Part shown: positions 24,119 through 32,982 of the stretch, piece by piece
How the letters are laid out: every line of letters starts with the position of its first letter
Numbering within the stretch: position 1 is the first letter of the stretch
Origin: Clostridia bacterium
Lineage (GTDB): Bacteria; Bacillota; Clostridia; Lachnospirales; Anaerotignaceae
Direction of reading: 5' to 3'
Length of the DNA stretch: 64,000 bases
NCBI GenBank assembly: GCA_009929735.1
Contig: RZZU01000003.1
Coordinates: 1-64,000, forward strand
Notes under the pieces: model-generated
The model's input: only the letters and a program-made list of their open reading frames with translations
The model's database searches: none
Told to the model about the DNA's origin: nothing
Position numbers and translations under genes: made by a program

Positions 24119-24649
24119 ATGGGAGTTGTTCCAAATGTCATTACAATTGCAAGGATGGTAGGTTCCATTTTGTTATTATGGGTGGAACCGTTTTCACGCC
24201 CCTTTTTTGCATTGTATCTATTTTGCGGCATCAGCGATATGCTTGATGGGTATATTGCAAGAAAATTTCAGCTGAGCTCGGCTTTGGGTGCGACGTTAGA
24301 CAGCCTTGCCGACTGTTTTTTTGTTTTTATTACGCTTTATGTCCTCCTCCCTGTGGTAGCTTTTCCAAGATGGGTTTTGTTTTGGATTGGCGGGATTTTT
24401 CTTATCAAAGGGTGTACTTTTTTGATTGGGATGCTTCGGTACAGGGCGTTGGCTTTTTTACATACCTATCTGAATAAAATAACAGGAGCAATCCTTTTTG
24501 GTTTTCCTGTGCTGTATTACTTTGGCGGGATAGAAGCTACGTCGGCGATGCTTTGTGGCATAGCCACGCTTGCCGCCGTGGAGGAATTGGCAATCAATCT
24601 TTCCAAAAAAGAATTGCAAAGGGACAGGAAAAGCCTGTTTATGAAATAA
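24119..24649 (+). CDS. CDP-alcohol phosphatidyltransferase family protein
   Basis: This is an integral membrane enzyme that transfers a phosphatidyl group from CDP-diacylglycerol (or a related CDP-alcohol) to an alcohol. The 176-residue protein contains the full signature SDMLDGYIARKFQLSS followed by ALGATLDSLAD (pattern D-x2-DG-x2-AR-x8-G-x3-D-x3-D) at about residues 39-65, and four to six hydrophobic segments. Size and N-terminus (VPNVITIARM) are like PgsA, so phosphatidylglycerophosphate synthase is the first guess, but substrate specificity cannot be read. A start at 24119 fits GAGGTGGGG just upstream. The nearby foldback repeat ends about 120 bp ahead of the gene. Confidence 0.85.
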   Translation: MGVVPNVITIARMVGSILLLWVEPFSRPFFALYLFCGISDMLDGYIARKFQLSSALGATLDSLADCFFVFITLYVLLPVVAFPRWVLFWIGGIFLIKGCTFLIGMLRYRALAFLHTYLNKITGAILFGFPVLYYFGGIEATSAMLCGIATLAAVEELAINLSKKELQRDRKSLFMK

Positions 24650-24650
24650 A

Positions 24651-24686
24651 AAAGGCTCATATTGTATTGATACAATATGAGCCTTT
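24651..24686. terminator. Perfect 17-bp hairpin terminator
   Basis: AAAGGCTCATATTGTAT, loop TG and ATACAATATGAGCCTTT make an uninterrupted stem. T-run is short on the plus side; it stands at the end of the CDP-alcohol transferase gene. Confidence 0.8.
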
Positions 24687-24689
24687 AGA

Positions 24690-24916
24690 CTGAAGACAAA
24701 CCTTGGGGGTTGCCCTCTCACTGCCCAAGATAGGGCAGACGGCAGAGCCGGCTTTTGCGTAGCAAAAGTGATGACCACCCCCTTGCTTTTTGTAAAAAGC
24801 AAGACCAAAAACTTTTATTAAACCCGCCTATTTATACAGTTTCAGATGGGTCAAGGGTGAAATCCTTGTGGGTGTTTGAGGGCAAAGCCCTCAAGGCCTT
24901 GACCTTGTCTTCTGTC
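24690..24916 (+). repeat. Mosaic intergenic repeat, copy 2
   Basis: The modules in order are AGACTGAAGACAAACCTTGG, CTGCCCAAGATAGGGCAGAC with GGCTTTTGCGTAGCAAAAGTG, CTTGCTTTTTGTAAAAAGCAAG with ACCAAAAACTTTTATT, a degenerate ACCCGC/ACAGTTTCAGATGGGT hairpin, and TCCTTGTGGGTGTTTGAGGG with GACCTTGTCTTCTG. It fills the gap between two convergent genes. Confidence 0.7.
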
Positions 24917-24928
24917 TTTTTTGGGTTT

Positions 24929-26575
24929 TTATATGGCTAAATTTGGCTTGGGGCGGTTTGTGAGAAGGACACGCTCTACGCTCCAATAGAAGTTTTCTTC
25001 ACCAATAACGTCTTTTAAATCAGTACGCTGCATCATTTTCATGGTATGTGTCGGCAAGCCGCAAAGAGCAACATCCACACCTTGATTTCGTAGGCTTTCA
25101 ATTAATTCTCGCAAGGCTTGTGCACAGGAAATATCAATATTAGAAACACCTCTCATGGAAAAAAGAACGGTGTCTGCACCTTTGATTTTCTCGGCAATAT
25201 CAGAGATAGCCTGTGTATTGGCGAAAATCATGGGGCCTGTAATATATACAACCTTTGCATTGCTGTATCTTTCGCAAAGAACGGGATCAGTTACGTTCAT
25301 GCGGCTCATGTCTACGTCCTCAAAGTTAATTTCAATGAAGGAAAGGCGTGTTACCAAAAATACCAAGCCAATCAAGACCCCAATCAGGATGGCAGCGGTA
25401 AGGTCGAAGATGATGGTAGCCGCCATGGTTGCCACAAACTCCAGCATTGCGCCTTTGAATTTATGGGAGAAGATATAATGAATGGATTCCCATTCGTTCA
25501 TGCGCCATGCGGTGACCATCAGCACCCCTGCCAAGGCGGCCAAAGGGATTTGCGACATCACAGGAGCCAAAAGAAACATGGAAATCAAAAGGCCAACGGC
25601 GTGGAAAATACCTACCAAACGGGTTCTTGCCCCTGATTTTACCGCAACACTGGTACGGGCAATGGCGGCTGTGGCTGGGATACCCCCGAAAAACGGAAGC
25701 AAAATATTGCCGACGCCCTGTGCAATTAATTCCTGATTGCTATTGAGGCGAACACCTGTCATTCTGCCAGCACTGGCACCGCACAAAAGGCTTTCTATCA
25801 TGCCTAAAATGGCGATACTGATGGCAGGTGTAACCAGCCCCCCTACGGTTTTTATGTCTATAGCGGATAGGGTCAAACGGTTTTCCGGAATGAGCGTTTG
25901 GGGAATTGCCCCAACCACCGATATATCCAGCTTCATAAAGATAGACGCTGCGGTGGCAAGAATAATGCTAAGTAAAGATGCAGGAACGATGGCGTTCCAT
26001 TTTTTCGGGAAGAAAACCATAAACAATACAACAAAAGCACCTAGAAGCACGGAGGTTAAATTTGGAGAAAAGCCGATGCTTGCATAGCTGAATAATTTCG
26101 TAATCGCAGAGGTGCCTTGGGAATGTGTTCCGAAGAAATTATCAATTTGTCCTAAGGCGATAATTACGGCGATACCCGAGGTAAAGCCCGTAATTACGGG
26201 AGAGGGGATAAAGGCTGTCAGCTTGCCCAGACGAAGCACCCCGCAAAGCAATAATAGGATGCCTGCAATTAAGGTGGCGATATAAACGCCGTTCATGCCG
26301 TATGTGGCAACCAGTGACATCAAAATTGCCGCCATGGCTCCCGTTGGCCCCGAAATTTGGTAATATCCGCCTGACAAGGGGCTCATAATAAGCCCTGCAA
26401 TAATGGCGGTGATTAAGCCTGCCGCCGCATCCGCACCACTGCTGACACCAAAGGCAAGTGCCAAAGGCAAGGCAACCGCCGCAACGGTAAGGCCGGCCAT
26501 CAAATCCTGTGTTAATTTGGAAGTGTTGTATCCCTTAAATTCTTGCTTTAAGCTGTCTGCAAAATTGCCCAGCAT
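24929..26575 (-). CDS. SulP-family anion transporter with STAS domain
   Basis: This is a membrane secondary transporter for inorganic anions (sulfate, bicarbonate or dicarboxylates in characterised relatives). The 548-residue protein has about a dozen hydrophobic segments, with the family hallmark GLTVAAVALPLALAFGV at the first membrane helices and SGPTGAMAAIL near residue 85. A C-terminal cytoplasmic STAS domain follows (about 430-545, with the GVSNIDISCAQAL core around the phosphorylatable Ser region). ATG 26575 is preferred because AAAGGGGATTTTATC precedes it. It stands alone between the mosaic repeat and a terminator. The substrate is unknown. Confidence 0.92.
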   Translation of the reverse strand: MLGNFADSLKQEFKGYNTSKLTQDLMAGLTVAAVALPLALAFGVSSGADAAAGLITAIIAGLIMSPLSGGYYQISGPTGAMAAILMSLVATYGMNGVYIATLIAGILLLLCGVLRLGKLTAFIPSPVITGFTSGIAVIIALGQIDNFFGTHSQGTSAITKLFSYASIGFSPNLTSVLLGAFVVLFMVFFPKKWNAIVPASLLSIILATAASIFMKLDISVVGAIPQTLIPENRLTLSAIDIKTVGGLVTPAISIAILGMIESLLCGASAGRMTGVRLNSNQELIAQGVGNILLPFFGGIPATAAIARTSVAVKSGARTRLVGIFHAVGLLISMFLLAPVMSQIPLAALAGVLMVTAWRMNEWESIHYIFSHKFKGAMLEFVATMAATIIFDLTAAILIGVLIGLVFLVTRLSFIEINFEDVDMSRMNVTDPVLCERYSNAKVVYITGPMIFANTQAISDIAEKIKGADTVLFSMRGVSNIDISCAQALRELIESLRNQGVDVALCGLPTHTMKMMQRTDLKDVIGEENFYWSVERVLLTNRPKPNLAI

Positions 26576-26751
26576 GATAAAATCCCCTTTCAAAACCCAT
26601 ATATAAACATTAAAATTTGCTTAAAAAGTCACACCTGCTTATCATAACAAAGCTATCGTGCTTTCTCAACAGTAAAAACAGGGATTTTATAAGGGTTTCC
26701 ATGAGAGTTTTTGTGCAATTTTAGATTTTTTTCTCAAAGAATGGCTGAAAA

Positions 26752-26803
26752 CAAAAAAAGCCTGCTTTCCCATCCGAAAAATCATGGAAAACAGGCTTTT
26801 TTC
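26752..26803. terminator. Bidirectional terminator at the end of the nucleoside ABC operon
   Basis: AAAAAAAGCCTGCTTTCC and GGAAAACAGGCTTTTTTC pair across a 13-base loop, with A/T runs on both sides. It should stop the minus-strand ABC operon. Confidence 0.85.
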
Positions 26804-26815
26804 TGTGTAAAAAGG

Positions 26816-27745
26816 TCAGCGTTCCTCTCTGAAATACGGGGTATTCAAATCCGCAGGAGGCATATCCTCTTTTTTATTTTTTCTTGTGCTGATAATTACG
26901 ATGATGATGGTTGCCGCATAGGGAAGCATATCAATTAGATACTGAGAAATATGGATGCCCATGCTCTGCAAACGGAAGCCTAAAATGGATAGACCGCCGA
27001 ATAAAAATGCGCCGCCCATGGCTTTGATTGGGTTCCAGGAAGCAAAGATTACCAAAGCAACGGCAATCCAGCCACGCCCTGAAATAATATGCTCCTGCCA
27101 AACAGGAACGGTTACCAATGACATATAAGCACCACCCAGTCCGCACAACGCACCGCCCAAAAGAATATGAACATATTTATATAGGGATACGTTGATGCCG
27201 GAAGCATCCGCCGCCGCCGCACTTTCACCGACAGCACGAAGGTTCAAGCCTTTTTTTGTGCGGAAGAGATAATAGGTTGACGCAATGATGGCAAGATACC
27301 CGAGATAGACAAAAACATCCTGCTTGAAGAAAATTTCCCCAATATATGGGATCGAGGAAAGCCCAGGAATAGGTCTTGCCACAAAAAAGCTTTTGATGTC
27401 CCCGGGAACGATGGAGCCCATAACCCGCTGACCTAAAAAACTGGCAAAGCCTTCCCCAAAAATGGTCAGCGTTAAGCCGCAGACCGTTTGATTCACACGC
27501 AGAGATACGGTTAAAAAGGCGTACAGCAATGCACCGAGGCTGCCTGATAAAACTGCACCCAGCATGGCAAGCAGAGGGTTATGTGTATTCAAACCCACAA
27601 TGAAGCCGACGATGGCACCCATGTACATCATACCTTCCACCCCAAGGTTCAGGTGTCCTGCTTTTTCGGTGAAAATTTCGCCCAAGGTAGCGAAAAGAAG
27701 GGGAGTGCCTGCAATGATAGCGGCTGAAAGAAATCCGACTAACAT
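26816..27745 (-). CDS. Nucleoside ABC transporter permease (NupQ/YufQ-like)
   Basis: This is the second membrane subunit of a BmpA-type nucleoside importer. The 309 residues are hydrophobic with 8-10 predicted helices and the BPD_transp_2 features EKAGHLNLGVEGMMYMG near residue 27 and GESAAAADASGINV near 174. The latter is the coupling-helix region (EAA-like) that touches the ATPase. It lies 1 bp after the first permease gene in the order SBP-ATPase-permease-permease, the same as nupNOPQ in Bacillus. The C-terminus is a short Lys/Arg-rich tail. The substrate is purine or pyrimidine nucleosides by family. Confidence 0.9.
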   Translation of the reverse strand: MLVGFLSAAIIAGTPLLFATLGEIFTEKAGHLNLGVEGMMYMGAIVGFIVGLNTHNPLLAMLGAVLSGSLGALLYAFLTVSLRVNQTVCGLTLTIFGEGFASFLGQRVMGSIVPGDIKSFFVARPIPGLSSIPYIGEIFFKQDVFVYLGYLAIIASTYYLFRTKKGLNLRAVGESAAAADASGINVSLYKYVHILLGGALCGLGGAYMSLVTVPVWQEHIISGRGWIAVALVIFASWNPIKAMGGAFLFGGLSILGFRLQSMGIHISQYLIDMLPYAATIIIVIISTRKNKKEDMPPADLNTPYFREER

Positions 27746-27746
27746 A

Positions 27747-28823
27747 TTATTTCGCCTCCTTTTTCACTTTTAAATATTTATGGAAGGTTACCTTATATTG
27801 CAGGAAAAATTCACTGCCCAATACGAAGAATAAAATAATGGACTGAATCATATCCGCAACAGATGCAGGCACCTGCATGGAAATCTGAATGTAGTTGCCG
27901 CCCTGAACCAAAATGGCAAAGGCAACGCAAACAAACAGCGTGGCAATGGCATTTAAGCCGGCAAGCCAAGTGGTAATAATCGCCGTAAAGCCGTAATTGG
28001 CTGAAAGGGAGGCGGATAATGTTTTTTCCACTGCCGACGCCTGAATCATGCCTGTTAAGCCGCATAGACCGCCTGAAAGCATCATGGAAATAATAATGAT
28101 AGAGGAAATATTCATGCCGGCATAACGTGCAGTTTCGATGCTTTCGCCAACGACGGAAATTTCATAGCCTTTCTTTGTGTGGTTTAAAAAGATGTAAACC
28201 AAAACAACCAAAACCAAAGCAATGATCCACCCAATATGCACACCACCCAGAGAGGGCAGGATTGCGGCGTCAGAAAAAGCCGCAATTTTGGGGAATCCTT
28301 GGGAAGAAGGATCCTTCCAAGGCCCGTATTGCAAATACGTTACAAACTTGATTGCCAGATAATTTAGCATTAAGGTGAAAATGGTTTCGTTTGTGCCCAT
28401 TTTTGCCTTGAAAAATGCAGGGATGAATGCCCAAAGTCCACCCATAACCATAGCCGCAACAACCATGGATAAAAGCATCAAAGGCTTAGGCAGGTCTAAA
28501 TTAAGGGCAACCGCAGTGGCGGCAAAAGCACCCATCATAATCTGTCCCTCGCCGCCGATATTCCAAAACTTCATCTTAAAGGCAACCAAAATACCCAAGG
28601 AGGTGATAAGCAAGGGAATTGCCTTTAGTGTGGTTTGCTGAATACGGATGGTTGTGCCTAAGGCGCCTTTTACCATGGAGGTAAAGACGATGATCGGATT
28701 ATATCCCAAAAGGGCAATCACCAAGCCCGCAAAAACAATGGAAAGAGCCACGGAAAGTGTGCGAATCAAGATTGCTTTATTACGAGGCAAATCATCTCGC
28801 TTTACGATTTTTAAAGGAATCAT
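27747..28823 (-). CDS. Nucleoside ABC transporter permease (NupP/YufP-like)
   Basis: This is the first membrane subunit of the importer. The 358-residue protein has an N-terminal cytoplasmic segment and about 9-10 membrane helices. It carries the family stretch KFWNIGGEGQIMMGAFAAT near residue 85 and the coupling motif VVGESIETARYAGM near 228. The start overlaps the end of the ATPase gene by 4 bases (ATGA-type overlap), implying coupled translation. With the neighbouring permease it should form the heterodimeric channel of a BmpA-type transporter. Confidence 0.9.
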   Translation of the reverse strand: MIPLKIVKRDDLPRNKAILIRTLSVALSIVFAGLVIALLGYNPIIVFTSMVKGALGTTIRIQQTTLKAIPLLITSLGILVAFKMKFWNIGGEGQIMMGAFAATAVALNLDLPKPLMLLSMVVAAMVMGGLWAFIPAFFKAKMGTNETIFTLMLNYLAIKFVTYLQYGPWKDPSSQGFPKIAAFSDAAILPSLGGVHIGWIIALVLVVLVYIFLNHTKKGYEISVVGESIETARYAGMNISSIIIISMMLSGGLCGLTGMIQASAVEKTLSASLSANYGFTAIITTWLAGLNAIATLFVCVAFAILVQGGNYIQISMQVPASVADMIQSIILFFVLGSEFFLQYKVTFHKYLKVKKEAK

Positions 28824-30340
28824 GACTGCACCTCCTGCTTCAATGAACCGCCAGCCATTAAAAGGCCGATGGATTCTTTTGTAATTTCATCGGGGTTAAC
28901 GATACCTGTCATTTTACCGCCGCAAAATACCATAATTCTATCGCAAAGGGCCATCAGAACGTCTAAATCCTCGCCGATGAACAGCACGCCGACACCCTTT
29001 TTTTTCTGCTCATTGAGCAAATCATAAATTTTATAGGAAGCACCAATATCCAAGCCACGGGCAGGATAAGCGGTAATTAAAACCTTAGGGTTGGAATCGA
29101 TTTCTCGACCCAGAAGTACCTTTTGAATATTGCCGCCCGAAAGTTTTTTGATGGGGTGATGCACACCTGGCGTAACAATTTCCAGCTGTGCTACCAAGCG
29201 TTCCGCTTTTTTGATGCTTTCCTTTCTTTGCAGGAAAAAGCCTGGCTGATTGGGGTAATCCCTTAAAATCATATTGTGCACCATATCCATAGAGCCAACC
29301 AAGCCCATGCCCAAACGATCCTCGGGGATAAAGCCCATACGGATGCCTAGGCGGATAATATCACGAGGCGTTTTTCCAAGAATATTGGAGTTTTCAAAGA
29401 AAATGCGTCCCTTTTCGGCTGGCAAAAGCCCTGCAATGGTTTCGCAGATTTCTTTTTGACCGCTGCCGGCAACACCTGCAATCCCTAAAATTTCACCTGA
29501 AAACAGGTCGAAATTGATGTCTTCGAGGGCGTGCTTGTTTTCTTTGGTGGAAACGTAAAGACCATCTACCTTTAATAAGGCGTTTTCCTGACAGCAGGAA
29601 GGTTTTTCAAGTGCCAAATCCACCTTTTTCCCAACCATCATTTCAATCAGACGGTTTACCTCCACATTTTTTGTTTCTACGGTTTCGATGGATTGCCCAC
29701 GGCGCAAAACGGTAATGCGGTCGGAAATTTCCATGACCTCGTTGAGCTTATGTGTAATGATGACAATGGCACAGCCTTGCTCCTTCATGCTTCGTAAAAT
29801 GGCAAAAAGACGCTTGATTTCTTGAGGCGTTAAAACTGCGGTAGGCTCGTCCAAAACAAGGATTTTCGCACCACGGTACAACACCTTAATGATTTCCAGC
29901 GTCTGTTTTTCGCCGACAGACATCTCATAAACCTTTTTATCTGGCTTAATATCTAATCCATAACGGTCGCAAATGGCCTGCATTTCCTTGGTAAGCAGTT
30001 TGCCGTGCAATGCAACGCCTTTGCTGCCCAGTACCATGTTTTCCTTTGCCGTCATGACCTCCACCAGCTTAAAATGCTGATGAATCATACCGATGCCCAA
30101 AGCGATGGAGTCCTTGGGGGAGGAAAATTCCACTTCTTTGCCTTGAATAGAAATGGAGCCGCTGTCGGGAGAATAGATGCCGGAAAGCATACTCATAAGG
30201 GTACTTTTTCCGGCACCGTTTTCTCCTAATAGCGCATGAATCTCACCGTTGAGCACAGTGAGATTCACGTTTTCGTTCGCCTTAACGGACCCAAAAGCCT
30301 TGGAAATGTTTTTCATTTCGATTGCTTTTACGGGTTCCAT
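28820..30340 (-). CDS. Nucleoside ABC transporter duplicated ATPase (NupO/YufO-like)
   Basis: This is the energising subunit of the nucleoside importer, with two fused ABC domains in 506 residues. The first has Walker A LLGENGAGKSTLMS near residue 37, signature MSVGEKQTLEI near 144 and Walker B ILVLDEPTAVL near 163. The second has the degenerate P-loop IAGVAGSGQKEI near 295, signature LSGGNIQKVLLG near 405 and VLITAYPARGLD as its Walker B region, where the usual acidic residues are replaced. Asymmetric second sites are normal in this family. The lipoprotein gene lies upstream and the permeases downstream, all on the minus strand. Confidence 0.93.
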   Translation of the reverse strand: MEPVKAIEMKNISKAFGSVKANENVNLTVLNGEIHALLGENGAGKSTLMSMLSGIYSPDSGSISIQGKEVEFSSPKDSIALGIGMIHQHFKLVEVMTAKENMVLGSKGVALHGKLLTKEMQAICDRYGLDIKPDKKVYEMSVGEKQTLEIIKVLYRGAKILVLDEPTAVLTPQEIKRLFAILRSMKEQGCAIVIITHKLNEVMEISDRITVLRRGQSIETVETKNVEVNRLIEMMVGKKVDLALEKPSCCQENALLKVDGLYVSTKENKHALEDINFDLFSGEILGIAGVAGSGQKEICETIAGLLPAEKGRIFFENSNILGKTPRDIIRLGIRMGFIPEDRLGMGLVGSMDMVHNMILRDYPNQPGFFLQRKESIKKAERLVAQLEIVTPGVHHPIKKLSGGNIQKVLLGREIDSNPKVLITAYPARGLDIGASYKIYDLLNEQKKKGVGVLFIGEDLDVLMALCDRIMVFCGGKMTGIVNPDEITKESIGLLMAGGSLKQEVQS

Positions 30341-30375
30341 ATTTTTTCTCCTAATCTTATAAAAAGGGGATGTTC

Positions 30376-31497
30376 TTAGTTTACAGCGGATACGCCTTTT
30401 ACTAAGCTCTGCATTACTGTCCAGATGCCTTCTCTGTCAAGTGTTTCACCCTCTGCAACCAATACATTGCCTTCTGTATCATAGATAGGTCCAACGAATA
30501 CAGGGTATTCGCCTGCTTCCATTTTTGCAGCAACTTCGTTTACCTTATCCTGTACATCCTGAGGAACCAAGTCCGTCATGGGTGCAAGACCAACATAGCC
30601 ATCCTTCATTGTACCATAGTAGGATTCAGGAACATAGGTGCCAGCCATGATTTTTTCGATGGTGGGGATGAGGTACTTTTCATGATGCCATACAGGTGCT
30701 GTCAAGAAAGAACCGGGTGCAACCAGAGAGTTGTCTAAGTTGTAGCCGATTGCCAATTTGCCTGCTGCTTCTGCTGCCAACTGAGGGCCGGCGGAGTCAG
30801 CGTGCTGTGTGATAATATCGCAATCCTGTGCTAACAAGGATTCTGCGGCTGCTTTTTCACCAGCGGGATCGCCCCAGCTGTTTGTGTAAACAACCTTAAC
30901 CTCTACATCGGGGTTAACGCTCTGTGCGCCCAATGTGAAAGCGTCAATGCCGATATGTACTTCTGTATAAGGGAAAGCTGCAACGTAGCCCAGTTTATCT
31001 GTTTTTGTCATCATACCTGCAATCATACCGGTCAGGTATCTGGGTTCTTCCATTGCACCAAAGTAGTTTCCAAAATTTGTATCATTCATTTTGTAGCCGG
31101 AGAAATGCAGGAAGGTTACATCAGGGTATTCTGTTGCCAATTCTTCCAAAGCATCCATGAAGCCGAAGCTTGTACCAATGACAATAGAAGCGCCCTGGTC
31201 AATCATATTGATTGCTGTGGTTTTTACAGTTTGCTTTTCTTCGGATACGTTTTCAGCAATAATGGTTTCCACCTTGTCGCCGAAGTATTCCTGTACAGCT
31301 GTTGTGCCATTGTGCTGTGCCTGAGAATAGCCACCGTCATTCTGAGAGCCGATGTAGATAAAACCTACTTTTGTAACTGCTGCTGTTTCCTCTGCTTCAG
31401 GTGCGGACTCTGAAGTGCTACCGCCGCAACCAGCAAGAGCCATCATAGACATAGAAACTGCCAATGCCAACGCTAAAAATTTTGTAAACTTTTTCAT
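30376..31497 (-). CDS. BmpA-family nucleoside-binding lipoprotein
   Basis: This is the extracytoplasmic substrate-binding lipoprotein of the nucleoside ABC importer. The 373-residue precursor has a lipoprotein signal MKKFTKFLALALAVSM and a lipobox LAGC, with the lipidated Cys near residue 24. An Ala/Glu/Ser-rich linker follows. The mature domain carries BmpA/PnrA features such as VGFIYIGSQNDGGYSQ near residue 43 and VGTSFGFMDALEELA. In the family it binds purine nucleosides such as inosine and guanosine. GGAGAGGAACC precedes the ATG. The gene is first in its operon and lies about 140 bp downstream of xpt, consistent with purine salvage. Confidence 0.93.
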   Translation of the reverse strand: MKKFTKFLALALAVSMSMMALAGCGGSTSESAPEAEETAAVTKVGFIYIGSQNDGGYSQAQHNGTTAVQEYFGDKVETIIAENVSEEKQTVKTTAINMIDQGASIVIGTSFGFMDALEELATEYPDVTFLHFSGYKMNDTNFGNYFGAMEEPRYLTGMIAGMMTKTDKLGYVAAFPYTEVHIGIDAFTLGAQSVNPDVEVKVVYTNSWGDPAGEKAAAESLLAQDCDIITQHADSAGPQLAAEAAGKLAIGYNLDNSLVAPGSFLTAPVWHHEKYLIPTIEKIMAGTYVPESYYGTMKDGYVGLAPMTDLVPQDVQDKVNEVAAKMEAGEYPVFVGPIYDTEGNVLVAEGETLDREGIWTVMQSLVKGVSAVN

Positions 31498-31589
31498 GGT
31501 TCCTCTCCTCTTCTTTTCAACAATAGTAATAAAATAGTGACAGGTATGTTAAACGCCCTCCCCTTTATGGAGGCTGGATAACCAAAAAT

Positions 31590-31626
31590 AAAATTTGCTT
31601 TTCTGTAATAACAGGAAACAGCAAAG
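31590..31626 (-). terminator. Intrinsic terminator between xpt and the nucleoside ABC operon
   Basis: On the minus strand TTTGCTGTTTCCTGT, loop TATT and ACAGAAAAGCAAA form an imperfect stem followed by TTTTATTTTT. Partial read-through into the ABC genes is possible. Confidence 0.6.
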
Positions 31627-31635
31627 AAGGACGTA

Positions 31636-32211
31636 TTAATCTTTAAAGCAGATTTTTCCGTCCTCAATTTTTGTGATAACAGCTAAGGAATCAACATAAT
31701 ATCCAAGTTCTCGCAGCTTTTTACTGCCGCCTTGAAATTCTTTTTCCACAATTGCTGCAATACCGCATACGGTACCGCCTGCCTGCTCAACAAGGTTTGC
31801 AAGCCCTGCGGCTGCTTCGCCATGGGCAAGAAAATCGTCGATAATTAAAACCTTGTCCTCTTTGTTTAAATAGTTTTTGGAAACCTTGGCAATAGAAACG
31901 GTGCCTTTTGTAAAGGACTTTACAGGTGCGCCGTAGAAGTCCTCGGTCATTGTGCTTGGCTGTGCTTTTTTGGCAAAAACAACAGGCACCAGATCGAAGT
32001 AAATGGCTGCTATGGCGGCAATGCCGATACCGGAAGCTTCTATGGTAAGAATTTTATTAATTCCCATGCTTCCAAAGCGGCGATAAATCTCTTTGCCTAA
32101 TGCCATAAATAAGCCAATATCCAGCTGGTGATTCAAGAAAGAATCCACCTTAACGATCTCTGTGCCTATTTCTGTTCCGTCGTTTATGATTCTGCGTTTT
32201 AACAATTCCAT
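31636..32211 (-). CDS. xpt: Xanthine phosphoribosyltransferase
   Basis: Xpt converts xanthine plus PRPP into XMP in purine salvage. The 191-residue cytosolic protein has the type I PRTase PRPP loop VLIIDDFLAHGEAAAGL near residues 124-140. N-terminal VDSFLNHQLDIGLF and the ANCxxIGA-type region KILTIEASGIGIAA near 50 are also present. ATG 32211 lies behind a GAGGGAG site; the open frame runs 89 codons further upstream but that part is AT-rich and lacks support. A promoter lies upstream. No purine riboswitch is visible, in contrast to xpt of Bacillus. The nucleoside importer lies downstream on the same strand. Confidence 0.95.
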   Translation of the reverse strand: MELLKRRIINDGTEIGTEIVKVDSFLNHQLDIGLFMALGKEIYRRFGSMGINKILTIEASGIGIAAIAAIYFDLVPVVFAKKAQPSTMTEDFYGAPVKSFTKGTVSIAKVSKNYLNKEDKVLIIDDFLAHGEAAAGLANLVEQAGGTVCGIAAIVEKEFQGGSKKLRELGYYVDSLAVITKIEDGKICFKD

Positions 32212-32263
32212 GATAAATGGCTCCCTCTTGCAATAAAACTTGTTAATAAAAAGGTATTTTTTT

Positions 32264-32292
32264 ATTATACGGTGGGACATTGATGATGTAAA
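32264..32292 (-). promoter_or_regulatory. Sigma-A promoter of xpt
   Basis: On the minus strand TTTACA (complement of 32287-32292) and a perfect TATAAT (complement of 32264-32269) are 17 bases apart. The rest of 32212-32507 is AT-rich. It includes a strong hairpin, TAGGAGGACAGC/GCTGTCCTCCTA (32465-32496), that may end the next gene. Confidence 0.7.
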
Positions 32293-32507
32293 TAGGCTAA
32301 AGCCGAATTGTATAATATTTTGTTGTGCAGCATGAGCTTTGTGGAAAAATAAGCGGAAAAAAGCATAAAAAGTGATTAGACTTTGGAAAAAAGTCATGAA
32401 AGAAAATGTTAAATTTTTATTAAGCAACAAAGCCGTGTGTATTTTTTTGTATGGAACGAAAGAATAGGAGGACAGCAAAAGGATGCTGTCCTCCTAAATG
32501 GGGAGAT

Positions 32508-32687
32508 TTACTTTTCACCGTTTGCTTTTTCCAACTCATCCAGAGAGTTATGCTCGCTGATGCGTCCCAGTATATCTGCCCGTTCTTCGGTGGTTAAGGT
32601 GTAAAACCGTTTCATGTCCGAGTCATTATGCGCAATTTCCTTCGCTAATTCAGGGCGAAGCGTTGATATATCCTGAAAAATTTTCAT
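32508..32687 (-). CDS. Small conserved-looking hypothetical protein
   Basis: The 59-residue protein (starting MKIFQDISTLRPELAKEIAH, ending in Lys) is charged and probably all-helical, with no cysteine and no membrane segment. GGGAGGTGAGCCT just before the ATG is a strong ribosome binding site and decides the start over a much longer open frame that runs through the foldback repeat. A 12-bp hairpin follows its stop (32465-32496). I do not recognise the family. It is monocistronic, lying between xpt and the repeat. Confidence 0.65.
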   Translation of the reverse strand: MKIFQDISTLRPELAKEIAHNDSDMKRFYTLTTEERADILGRISEHNSLDELEKANGEK

Positions 32688-32780
32688 AGGCTCACCTCCC
32701 AAGTTCATTATGTGAAAAAATATGAAAAATGATACGGACTGAATTGATTTTTGTACTATAATAAAGGTATAATCTATGTT

Positions 32781-32956
32781 AAGGCAACACCGTACAATTC
32801 CCAGCTGATGCTTTGCGCACCCATCTGTTTGCAGATTTTCCGTCAACCTGCACAAAAGTGCTCGCCAATACATACAGTATTCGCTGCGCTTTTTGTTTTG
32901 TCTGACGAAAAATCTGACTGCACATCTGGGCATACAGAAATATGCAATATTGCCTT
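32781..32956 (+). repeat. Foldback (MITE-like) element, full-length copy B
   Basis: A 176-bp element starts with AAGGCAACACCGTACAATTC. It ends with GAAATATGCAATATTGCCTT, its imperfect inverted copy. Inner arms also pair: AGATTTTCCGTCA with TGACGAAAAATCT, CCCAGCTG with CATCTGGG, and apical GCCAATAC with GTATTCGC. No open frame of its own is convincing. It lies between two divergent small genes and ends 26 bp before the start codon of the zinc-ribbon gene, so it may carry that gene's 5' untranslated region. Confidence 0.75.
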
Positions 32957-32982
32957 GGTTTTTGAGAGAAGGAGATGAGAGA

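Noticed and set aside
32212..32460. A purine riboswitch upstream of xpt
   Set aside because: The conserved loop and three-way junction words are not seen on either strand.
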